Origin: Actinomadura nitritigenes
GTDB taxonomy: Bacteria; Actinomycetota; Actinomycetes; Streptosporangiales; Streptosporangiaceae
Length of the DNA: 64,000 bases
Assembly: GCF_017573545.1 (NCBI RefSeq)
Contig: NZ_JAGEOK010000041.1
Location: 1-64,000 of the forward strand
Reading direction: 5' to 3'
A model generated the notes under the pieces. The model saw only the letters and a program-made list of their open reading frames with translations. It had not been told where the DNA came from and made no database searches. Of the stretch, positions 57,960 through 64,000 are shown piece after piece. The position numbers were made by a program, and so were the translations under genes. How positions within the stretch are numbered: the first letter of the stretch is position 1; the number at the start of each line of letters is the position of its first letter.

Positions 57960-58996
57960 ACCAGCTGGAGATCCTCGACGCGGAGGCGCGGCGCGCACCG
58001 GCACCCCGCCTGCACGCGTTCCCGCTGCCCGCCGAGTGGGGCGTGACGCTGCACCTGCTGGACGAGTCCGTCCACCCGACCGGGAGCCTGAAGCACCGGA
58101 CGGCGCGCGCGCTGTTCCGCCACGGCCTGCGCACCGGCAGGATCCGGAGCGGCACCACCGTCGTCGAGGCGACCGGCGGCAACGCGGCCGTCGCCGAGGC
58201 GTACTTCGCGCGCCTGCTCGGCCTTCCGTTCGTGGCCGTCATGCCGCGCCGTTCCGCCCCTGAGAAGATCGAGCGCGTCCGCGGCCACGGCGGCACCTGC
58301 CACCTGGTGCATCCCCCGCTCGCCATCTACGACGAAGCCCGCCGGTACGCGGAGGACCACGGCGGTGTCTACATGGACTACCTCGCCAACAGCGCCCAGG
58401 CGGTCTCGGCCGTCTCGGCCGCCGAGGACGACGTCGGCCGCGTCCTCCTCGACCGCGTCACCCCGGAATGGGTGGTCGTCGGCGCGGGCAGCGGCGCGAC
58501 CTCGACGGCGGTCGGCCGCGAGATCCGCCGCCGCGGCCTCTCCACCCGGCTCGCCATAGCCGACCCGGAGAACTCCGCCTACTTCCCCGGATGGGCGTCG
58601 GGCGCCGACGACTACGCGACCGGAATGCCGTCCCGCATCGAAGGCATCGGCCGCCCTCGGATGGAGCCCGGTTTCACTCCGTCGCTGGTGGACCTGGTCA
58701 TTCCCGTCCCCGACGCCGCGAGCGTCGCCGCCATGCGCATCCTCCGCGACGTGACGGGCCTCCGCGCGGGACCGTCCACCGGCACCGCCCTCTGGGCCGC
58801 CTTTCACCTGGCCGCGAAGATGCGCCGCGAGGGCCACCAAGGCGCCATAGCCACCCTGATCTGCGACGACGGCGCCCTTTACGAGAACACCTACGGCAAC
58901 GACGCCTGGCTCGCCGCCAAAGCCCTGGACCCCTCGCCCCACCAGGCCGCCTACCCCCGCTTCCTCAGAACCGCGGACCTCGAAACCCCGGAATGA
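57956..58996 (+). CDS. cysteine synthase-fold PLP enzyme (Cds1-like cysteine desulfhydrase)
   Basis: 346 residues from GTG 57956. The fold-II PLP Lys is Lys46 in TGSLKHRTA, the Asn loop is EATGGNAAV and the phosphate loop GAGSGATSTAVG; ICDDG binds the pyridine end. The length and the coupled DNA-binding partner match actinobacterial Cds1-like proteins (M. tuberculosis Rv3684), which break cysteine to H2S, pyruvate and ammonia. The usual OASS pattern differs (TGSLKHR rather than SGSVKDR), arguing against plain cysteine synthase. Cds1 assignment is inference. Confidence 0.82.
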   Translation: MNQLEILDAEARRAPAPRLHAFPLPAEWGVTLHLLDESVHPTGSLKHRTARALFRHGLRTGRIRSGTTVVEATGGNAAVAEAYFARLLGLPFVAVMPRRSAPEKIERVRGHGGTCHLVHPPLAIYDEARRYAEDHGGVYMDYLANSAQAVSAVSAAEDDVGRVLLDRVTPEWVVVGAGSGATSTAVGREIRRRGLSTRLAIADPENSAYFPGWASGADDYATGMPSRIEGIGRPRMEPGFTPSLVDLVIPVPDAASVAAMRILRDVTGLRAGPSTGTALWAAFHLAAKMRREGHQGAIATLICDDGALYENTYGNDAWLAAKALDPSPHQAAYPRFLRTADLETPE

Positions 58997-59103
58997 CCCG
59001 CGGATGATCGCGGGAGGATATCCATTTTTCTGACATTGTGGACATAAGCCGCTGGTTGGCATGGAATGGGGGCCATCGCCGTCGAGGGTGAACGGAGACG
59101 CCC

Positions 59104-59628
59104 ATGCCCGGGATCACGCAGCGTTCGACGAGGGAACCGGCGGTGAAGACGCGGTTCCTGTCCCACGGAACGCTCAAGATCACCGATGTCGCGGCCAGCC
59201 GCCGGTTCTACGAGGAGGTTCTCGGGCTGGAGGTCGTCCAGCCGATGAAGGCGGCGCTCTATATTCGCCTCGGTGGCGACCACACCTATGTGTGCGTGGA
59301 ATCGAAACCGGATCGGCCGGATATGCCGCTGCTCTACCACAATGGCCTGGACGTGGGCAGCGACGAGGAGGTCGACGAGGCGTACCGGGCCATCAGCGAG
59401 GTGGCGGACGAGTACGGCGTCAAGGAGCTGAACAAGCCGGTGCGGCAGCACGGCGTGTACTCGTTCTACCTCAAGGATCTGGACGGGAACTGGTGGGAGA
59501 TCGGGCATCTGCCTCCCGGCGGGTACCGGTTCCGCTTCGCCGACCCGCGCAACGACCTCACCGGGCGCACGGACCTGACGGCCGCAGAGATCAAGGACGT
59601 GTTCGTCAACCCCCACATGGAGGAGTGA
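59104..59628 (+). CDS. VOC family dioxygenase-like protein
   Basis: 174 residues. FLSHGTLKITDVAASRRFYE has the first metal-binding His, HNGLDVGSDEEVDEAYRAI the second, and FYLKDLDGNWWEIGHLPPGG the Glu. The extra C-terminal tail (LTGRTDLTAAEIKDVFVNPH) is conserved-looking. Extradiol-dioxygenase or glyoxalase function is possible; the substrate is unknown. A better start 33 bases downstream (after MPGITQRSTREP) is possible. Confidence 0.82.
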   Translation: MPGITQRSTREPAVKTRFLSHGTLKITDVAASRRFYEEVLGLEVVQPMKAALYIRLGGDHTYVCVESKPDRPDMPLLYHNGLDVGSDEEVDEAYRAISEVADEYGVKELNKPVRQHGVYSFYLKDLDGNWWEIGHLPPGGYRFRFADPRNDLTGRTDLTAAEIKDVFVNPHMEE

Positions 59629-59637
59629 CCGGCGGGC

Positions 59638-60771
59638 TCAGCCGGCGCGGGCGGGCTCGCGGGTGCGGGCGACCTCGGCGGCGACGGCGCGGAAGGCGGG
59701 CAGGGTCTCGCCCTCGTCCGGGTTGAGGAACGTGCTCTTGACGATCACGACGCGGTACTTCGTCGAGACGTAGATGAGCTGGCCGCCGAGGCCGCTGGCG
59801 TAGTAGCCGTCCTGGCCGTCGATCCACCAGCCGAGTCCGTAGGACGGGTTGACGCCGGAGGGCGTGCCCACCTGGGACACCCAGGCCGCCGGGACGACGC
59901 CGCGGCCGCCGTCCAGCATGAGCTTGCCCATGCGGGCGAAGTCGCGGTCGGTGGCGTAGATGCAGCAGTAGCCGAGGGCGTCGCCGTGCGAGTCGTTGCC
60001 GACGTAGGCGGTGCCGGCCATGCCGCCGGGTCCCCAGATCCTCTCCTGCAGGTAGCGGTAGTACGGCTCGCCTGTGGCCCGCTGGAGGACGAGGGCGAGC
60101 ACGGCGGTGTTGAGGCTCGTGTAGTTGAACTGGGTGCCCTGGTCGACGGCCTTGGTGCGGGTCGCGGCGAACTGGAGGGTGCTGTAGAGGCCGAGGCTGA
60201 CGCCGACGTGCAGCGGGACGTCGTCGACGGTCTCGTTCCACCCGATCCCGGACGCCATGCGGAGCAGGTTGCGGATCGTCACGGCCCCGTAGGCGGTGTT
60301 CGCGAGTTCGGGGACGTAGGCGCCGGCGGTGTCGTCGATGGAGCGGATCTCGCCTTCGCCGAGGGCGACGCCGATGGCGTCGGCGGTGTAGGACTTGGCC
60401 ATCGACCAGGACTGGAACAGCGAGTCCTTCGAGTAGCCGGGCGCGTACCACTCGTCGAGGATCCGGGTGCCGTCGAGGACGAGGAAGCCCTGCGCGGCGC
60501 GGTTCAGGTAGTCCCGCACGGTGTGCGTCTGCCCGTCGTAGGTGTAGGTGACCTTGCCGAGGTCGCGGGGGTCGCTGGTCAGCTCGACCGGGTGGGCGGA
60601 CGGGGTGAGCCGGTCGAAGTTCGGCGGTTCCGCCGCTTCGAGGGCGGACGCGGTGGACGGCGACACCGGCGGGACGGGCGGTCCGGGCACGGCGACGGCG
60701 GGTGCGGCGGTGAGGCCGAGGCCGAGGGTGAGGGCGGTGGCGAGCGCGAGGGCGGCGGGCCTGCGGCGCAT
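59638..60771 (-). CDS. secreted serine hydrolase, beta-lactamase class C fold
   Basis: 377 residues from ATG 60771 with GGGAG upstream (an ATG at 60804 adds 11). The signal peptide is about 1-28. The SxxK motif is Ser123-MAK in QSWSMAKSYTA and the YxN-like motif is Tyr217 in FNYTSLN. This is the beta-lactamase-related/NylB-like esterase group, which acts on esters or amides rather than antibiotics. GYCCIYATDRDFARMGKL holds adjacent Cys. A GAATC inverted repeat lies in the shared promoter with the divergent Fpg gene. Confidence 0.9.
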   Translation of the reverse strand: MRRRPAALALATALTLGLGLTAAPAVAVPGPPVPPVSPSTASALEAAEPPNFDRLTPSAHPVELTSDPRDLGKVTYTYDGQTHTVRDYLNRAAQGFLVLDGTRILDEWYAPGYSKDSLFQSWSMAKSYTADAIGVALGEGEIRSIDDTAGAYVPELANTAYGAVTIRNLLRMASGIGWNETVDDVPLHVGVSLGLYSTLQFAATRTKAVDQGTQFNYTSLNTAVLALVLQRATGEPYYRYLQERIWGPGGMAGTAYVGNDSHGDALGYCCIYATDRDFARMGKLMLDGGRGVVPAAWVSQVGTPSGVNPSYGLGWWIDGQDGYYASGLGGQLIYVSTKYRVVIVKSTFLNPDEGETLPAFRAVAAEVARTREPARAG

Positions 60772-60810
60772 GGGGGGCTCCCGGGGGGTGGGACGGGCGG
60801 GCATGCGACG

Positions 60811-60841
60811 TCGAATCGAATAGTGATCGTTTCGGATTCGA
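60811..60841. promoter_or_regulatory. TCGAATC/GATTCGA inverted repeat
   Basis: TCGAATC (60811-60817) and GATTCGA (60835-60841) flank an AT-rich centre in a GC-rich divergent region between the serine hydrolase and the Fpg gene. It starts 40 bases upstream of the hydrolase ATG. Confidence 0.5.
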
Positions 60842-60934
60842 TCTACCGCGACGGTAATCCGGCCCGCCGCTCCCGGCTACGGCCAACGGTGACAAACCGT
60901 GAGGTGGAACACGCAGGACGGGTAGGGGGAGCGC

Positions 60935-61711
60935 ATGCCCGAGCTTCCGGACGTCGAGGGGTTCCGCCGGGTGCTGGCCGAGCACGCCGGCGACCGGATC
61001 CGGTCCGTGGAGGTCCGCGACGCCGGGGTGCTGCGCGGGGTGAGCGAGGGTCGGCTGGGGCGCGCGCTGCGCGGGCACCGGTTCGAGGAGCCGTGCAGGC
61101 GGGGCAAATGGCTGATCGCGCCCGCCGAGGGGCCGGTGCTGATCCTGCATTTCGGCATGACCGGCTCGCTGTCGTGGCATCCGTCAGGGGAGGCCGAGCA
61201 CCGGCACGACCGGGTCGTGTGGCGGCTCGGTGGCGGCGAGCTGCGCTTCCGCGACATGCGCAAGCTGCAGGGCGTCCGCTTGGCCCGGGACGAGCGGGAC
61301 GCGGAGCGCCTGCTCGCCGGCCTCGGGCCGGACGCGCTGGACCTGTCCCGCGCCGGCCTCGCCGCACGCCTCGGAGGGCGGCGCGGGCGGCTCAAGTCCG
61401 CGCTGACCGACCAGTCGGTGATCGCCGGGCTCGGGAACCTGCTGGCCGACGAGATCTGTTGGCGCGCCCGGATCGATCCGCTGCGGCAGGCCCGCGACCT
61501 GGACGAGGACGAGACCGGAGCCCTGTACAGGGCCATGCGGCGCGTCCTGCGCGAGTCGGTCGGGGCGGAGCGGGTGCCGCCCCGCCGGACGTGGCTGACC
61601 GGGGCCCGCGACGATCCCGAGGGCAGGTGCCCGCGCTGCGGGACGCCGCTGTCGCGGCGGAGCGTGTCCGGCCGGACGACCGTGTGGTGCGGGCACTGCC
61701 AGCCCGGATGA
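60935..61711 (+). CDS. Fpg/Nei family DNA glycosylase
   Basis: 258 residues. The N-terminus MPELPDVEGFRR supplies Pro2 and Glu3 for catalysis, and Lys58 in CRRGKWLIAP binds substrate. The H2TH motif is LTDQSVIAGLGNLLADEICW, and a zinc finger ends the protein (C-x2-C in GRCPRCG, C-x2-C in WCGHCQ). It removes oxidised bases and nicks abasic sites. DVE in place of EVE and the short length suggest the actinobacterial Nei/MutM paralogue rather than the primary MutM. Confidence 0.93.
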   Translation: MPELPDVEGFRRVLAEHAGDRIRSVEVRDAGVLRGVSEGRLGRALRGHRFEEPCRRGKWLIAPAEGPVLILHFGMTGSLSWHPSGEAEHRHDRVVWRLGGGELRFRDMRKLQGVRLARDERDAERLLAGLGPDALDLSRAGLAARLGGRRGRLKSALTDQSVIAGLGNLLADEICWRARIDPLRQARDLDEDETGALYRAMRRVLRESVGAERVPPRRTWLTGARDDPEGRCPRCGTPLSRRSVSGRTTVWCGHCQPG

Positions 61712-61809
61712 CCGGCCCGGATGAGCGGTCCGGGCGGGTGGCCGGAGGGTGCCGGTGGCCTTACCTGCCGGGGCGGCTGTGGTCGGGTGTGCGGAGTTCG
61801 ACTACCTTA

Positions 61810-61826
61810 TTGCGAGTAGGTCGCAA
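61810..61826 (+). promoter_or_regulatory. Nur-like box (nickel-responsive)
   Basis: TTGCGA-N5-TCGCAA matches the Streptomyces Nur operator tTGCaa-N5-ttGCAA in spacing and in its four conserved positions per arm. It lies 39 bases upstream of cbiM. No cobalamin riboswitch fits in the 150 bases before the gene. Confidence 0.6.
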
Positions 61827-61865
61827 CTGCGGCTTCTGCGCGTCGTAGAGCGTGAGTGGGTGGGC

Positions 61866-62948
61866 ATGCACATTCCGGACGGATACCTCAGTCCGCAGAC
61901 CTGCGCGGTCGGCTACGTCATCGCCGTGCCGGCCTGGGCGGTCGCGGTCCGCCGCGTGCAGCGCGTGGTCCGCAACCGGCACGTGCCGACGCTGGCCGTG
62001 CTGGCCGCCGTCAGCTTCCTGGTGATGATGTTCAACATCCCGATCCCGGACGGCACCACGGCGCACGCGATCGGCGCGACCGTCATCGCGGTCCTGCTGG
62101 GGCCGTGGGCGGCGGTGCTCGCGGTCAGCGTGGCGCTGGGCTTCCAGGCCCTGCTGTTCGGGGACGGCGGCGTCCTGGCGTTCGGCTTCAACTGCGCGAA
62201 CATGGCCGTCCTCGCGCCGTTCGTCGGGTACGGGGTGTACAGGCTGATCGCCGGGCGGTCCGGGCTGACCGCGCCCCGCCGGGCGTTCGCCGCGGCCGCC
62301 GGGGGGTACGCGGGGATCAACGCGGCGGCGCTCGCGGCGGCGATCGAGTTCGGACTCCAGCCCGAGCTGTTCCACAACGCGGCGGGCGCGCCGCTGTACG
62401 CGCCCTACCACCTGGACCAGACGATCCCCGCGATGATGCTCGCGCACCTGACCATCGCGGGTATCGCCGAGGGCATCCTGACCGGCGGCGTCGTGGCGTA
62501 CCTGCAGCGCGCCAACGTCCCGCTGCTGCGCGTCAACCACGCCGGGGTCGCCGCGCCCGGCGAGAAGCCGGCCGTCTCGCGCCGCTTCCGGCCGCTGCAT
62601 GTCGCGCTCGGCGCGGTCGCCGTCATGGCCGTCCTCACCCCGCTCGGCCTGCTCGCGCCCGGCGGCGCGTTCGGCGAGGACGCCCCCGAGGACCTCGACC
62701 TGCACGAGTACGGGCTGTCGGCGGTGCCGAGCGGGCTGAACAAGTACAACGGCTTCTGGCACCACGCGCTGTTCAACGGCTACGACTTCACCTCGGACGC
62801 GCACCCGACGATCGGCTACCTCGTCTCCGCCGTCGTCGGCATCGCGATCGTCGGCGCCGCGATCTTCTTGATCACGATGGCGGTCCGCTGGGTCGCCGGG
62901 CGGCGCGGCGCGTCCCGCACCACCGCGCCGGGGGAGGCGGGGTCGTGA
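61866..62948 (+). CDS. cbiM: CbiM/NikM substrate-specific component of Co/Ni ECF transporter, with PDGLE region
   Basis: 360 residues. The diagnostic N-terminus MHIPDGYLSP carries the His2 metal ligand, so ATG 61866 is certain. MMFNIPIPDGTTAHAIGATV and the conserved FGFNCANMAVLAPFVGYGVY block complete the CbiM core. The C-terminal third, with LGLLAPGGAFGEDAPEDLDL and two more TM segments, corresponds to a fused CbiN/NikN-like PDGLE domain. The GTGA overlap couples it to cbiQ. The Nur box favours nickel. Confidence 0.94.
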   Translation: MHIPDGYLSPQTCAVGYVIAVPAWAVAVRRVQRVVRNRHVPTLAVLAAVSFLVMMFNIPIPDGTTAHAIGATVIAVLLGPWAAVLAVSVALGFQALLFGDGGVLAFGFNCANMAVLAPFVGYGVYRLIAGRSGLTAPRRAFAAAAGGYAGINAAALAAAIEFGLQPELFHNAAGAPLYAPYHLDQTIPAMMLAHLTIAGIAEGILTGGVVAYLQRANVPLLRVNHAGVAAPGEKPAVSRRFRPLHVALGAVAVMAVLTPLGLLAPGGAFGEDAPEDLDLHEYGLSAVPSGLNKYNGFWHHALFNGYDFTSDAHPTIGYLVSAVVGIAIVGAAIFLITMAVRWVAGRRGASRTTAPGEAGS

Positions 62949-63886
62949 GCGAGCAGGCCGTCTCCGAGCGGGTGCAGGTCCCGCAGTGGCTGCTGCAGGG
63001 CGAGCTGGCGATGTGCCCGTGCGGGTGCATTGGCAAGCGCAAGAAGGGCAGCTACCTGCGCAAGACGCTGAACGGCGGCGCGGGGCTGCTGCGCCAGGTG
63101 ATGTTCAGCGACGACACCGCGCGGCGGCACGGACTGCTCCAGCGGGTCGATCCGCGGGTGAAGTTCGTGTCGGTCATCGTGCTGCTGGTCGCGGCCGGGC
63201 TGGCCCGCAACATCCCGACGCTCCTCGCCGTGTACGCGGTGACGCTGGCGCTCGCCGCCGCGTCCAGGCTGCCGGTCGGGTTCTTCGTCAAGCGGGTCTG
63301 GCTGTTCGTGCCGATCTTCACGGGGATCGTCGTGCTGCCCGCCACCCTGTCCGTGGTGACGCACGGGGACGTGGTGCTGACGCTGTGGCACTGGCATGGC
63401 CGCGCCGAGGGGTTCACCAGCCAGGGCCTGACGTCCGCGGGGCTGGTCGTCAGCCGGGTCGCGGTGTCGATCTCGCTGGTGGTGCTGCTGACCCTGACGA
63501 CGCCGTGGGTGCGGCTGCTGGCGGCGCTGCGCTCGGTCGGCGTCCCGCGGATCTTCATCCTGATCATCGGGATGGCGTACCGGTACATCTTCCTGCTGCT
63601 CAACACCGTCACCGACATGTACCAGGCCCGGACGTCCCGTACCATCGGGGCGGCCAGGCACGACGGCGGCGCCCGCGCCTTCCTCGGCGCCAGCGGCGGC
63701 GCGCTGTTCGGCAAGGCGAACCAACTGTCCGAAGAGGTGCACCAGGCGATGACGGCGCGCGGCTACCGCGGTGACGCCAAGACCCTCCAGTCGTTCCGGC
63801 TGACCGGTCTCGACATCGCCGCCGCCCTCACCTGCGCCGCGCTCGCCGCGGCGATTCTCATCGGGGACCGTCTCCTTGGAAACTAA
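62945..63886 (+). CDS. cbiQ: CbiQ/EcfT energy-coupling permease
   Basis: 313 residues from GTG 62945. After a Cys-rich N-terminal tail (about 24-40, CPCGCIGKRKKGS) come the EcfT membrane helices: VDPRVKFVSVIVLLVAAGLA, PTLLAVYAVTLALAA, VWLFVPIFTGIVVLPAT. The coupling motif is near TDMYQARTSRTIG with AMTARGYRGDAKT. The Cys tail is not part of the minimal family and may bind metal. It links CbiM to the ATPase CbiO. Confidence 0.92.
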   Translation: MSEQAVSERVQVPQWLLQGELAMCPCGCIGKRKKGSYLRKTLNGGAGLLRQVMFSDDTARRHGLLQRVDPRVKFVSVIVLLVAAGLARNIPTLLAVYAVTLALAAASRLPVGFFVKRVWLFVPIFTGIVVLPATLSVVTHGDVVLTLWHWHGRAEGFTSQGLTSAGLVVSRVAVSISLVVLLTLTTPWVRLLAALRSVGVPRIFILIIGMAYRYIFLLLNTVTDMYQARTSRTIGAARHDGGARAFLGASGGALFGKANQLSEEVHQAMTARGYRGDAKTLQSFRLTGLDIAAALTCAALAAAILIGDRLLGN

Positions 63887-64000
63887 TACCGACGAAGTCG
63901 GCCCGGGGGGCGTGGGGGGTCGCCTCCCCTCGGGCAGTACTGACTCGCACGTCGCACCGCACGCCACGGGCACCACGGACGTCACGTTCGAGTGCCGGGA
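63876..64000 (+). CDS. start of CbiO-like ABC ATPase (partial)
   Basis: A frame beginning at TTG 63876, overlapping the cbiQ stop, stays open to the window edge and reaches DVTFECR, the sort of strand that opens a CbiO ATPase. GTG 63912 is another possible start. The order cbiM-cbiQ-cbiO is the rule. Walker A lies beyond the window. Confidence 0.45.
   Translation, partial: METNTDEVGPGGVGGRLPSGSTDSHVAPHATGTTDVTFECR

Noticed and set aside
57495..58996. Toxin-antitoxin pair
   Set aside because: The second protein is a complete PLP enzyme with catalytic Lys; it is a regulator-enzyme pair.
1..64000. CRISPR arrays, IS elements, tRNA or rRNA genes
   Set aside because: No regular spacer arrays, transposase motifs or cloverleaf/CCA-like features were seen in the gaps, though a dedicated scan was not possible.

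Overview
The window is strongly GC-rich, with many GTG starts, 4-base ATGA/GTGA gene overlaps, two giant SARP-ATPase-TPR regulators, a WhiJ-type XRE/DUF397 pair and F420-era oxidoreductase relatives. This points to a filamentous actinomycete. The order Streptosporangiales (an Actinomadura- or Nonomuraea-like genome) is my best guess, by inference only. I see no phage, insertion sequence, CRISPR array, rRNA or tRNA. It reads as a chromosomal arm: mostly single genes and short operons, each with its own regulator.

Left part (1-20 kb): a methyltransferase, a DUF2071 protein, a lipoprotein polysaccharide deacetylase convergent with an Orn/Lys/Arg decarboxylase, DUF3140, a frameshifted MgtC, a LAL-type LuxR regulator, and an erythromycin-esterase-family protein lacking key catalytic residues. 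Next comes a coupled operon SARP > arylamine N-acetyltransferase > Rrf2 > AhpD-like protein, divergent from an imine-reductase-like enzyme across a 12-bp perfect inverted repeat. An orphan histidine kinase and a PadR/membrane-protein pair follow.

Middle (20-35 kb): an AraC regulator facing an alpha/beta hydrolase, then the most interesting locus. This is a 35-residue Asp/Lys/Gly-rich peptide (not in any obvious annotation because of its size) whose stop overlaps by 4 bases the start of a PIMT-like methyltransferase with a long C-terminal extension. It looks like a minimal aspartimide-type (imiditide-like) RiPP locus, sitting beside an anti-sigma-type ATPase, an XRE-DUF5753 regulator and DUF397. 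After a decayed CU044_5270-family pseudogene come GNAT, Uma2, DinB, a Leu/Val dehydrogenase with a divergent Lrp regulator, a TetR regulator with three overlapping operators driving a monooxygenase-VOC-DUF4267 operon, an SDR, purC, an APH-like kinase and a 48-residue basic protein.

Right part (35-64 kb): a GlxA-type regulator coupled to a DJ-1/PfpI protein, an unknown 489-residue protein, a CocE-type hydrolase, peptide deformylase, a second SARP followed by a perfect 11-bp tandem repeat of SARP-box geometry, a secreted cutinase/polyester-hydrolase homologue, PucR and MarR regulators (the latter with two GAGCT-palindrome operators before an ABC exporter), several small unknown proteins, MFS, DUF488, a HEAT-repeat protein, a MmyB-type regulator facing a secreted PEBP protein, a DNA-binding protein coupled to a Cds1-like PLP enzyme under a 58-bp nested inverted repeat, a VOC protein, a secreted serine hydrolase, an Fpg/Nei glycosylase, and a CbiM-CbiQ-(CbiO) transporter preceded by a Nur-like box, which suggests nickel uptake.
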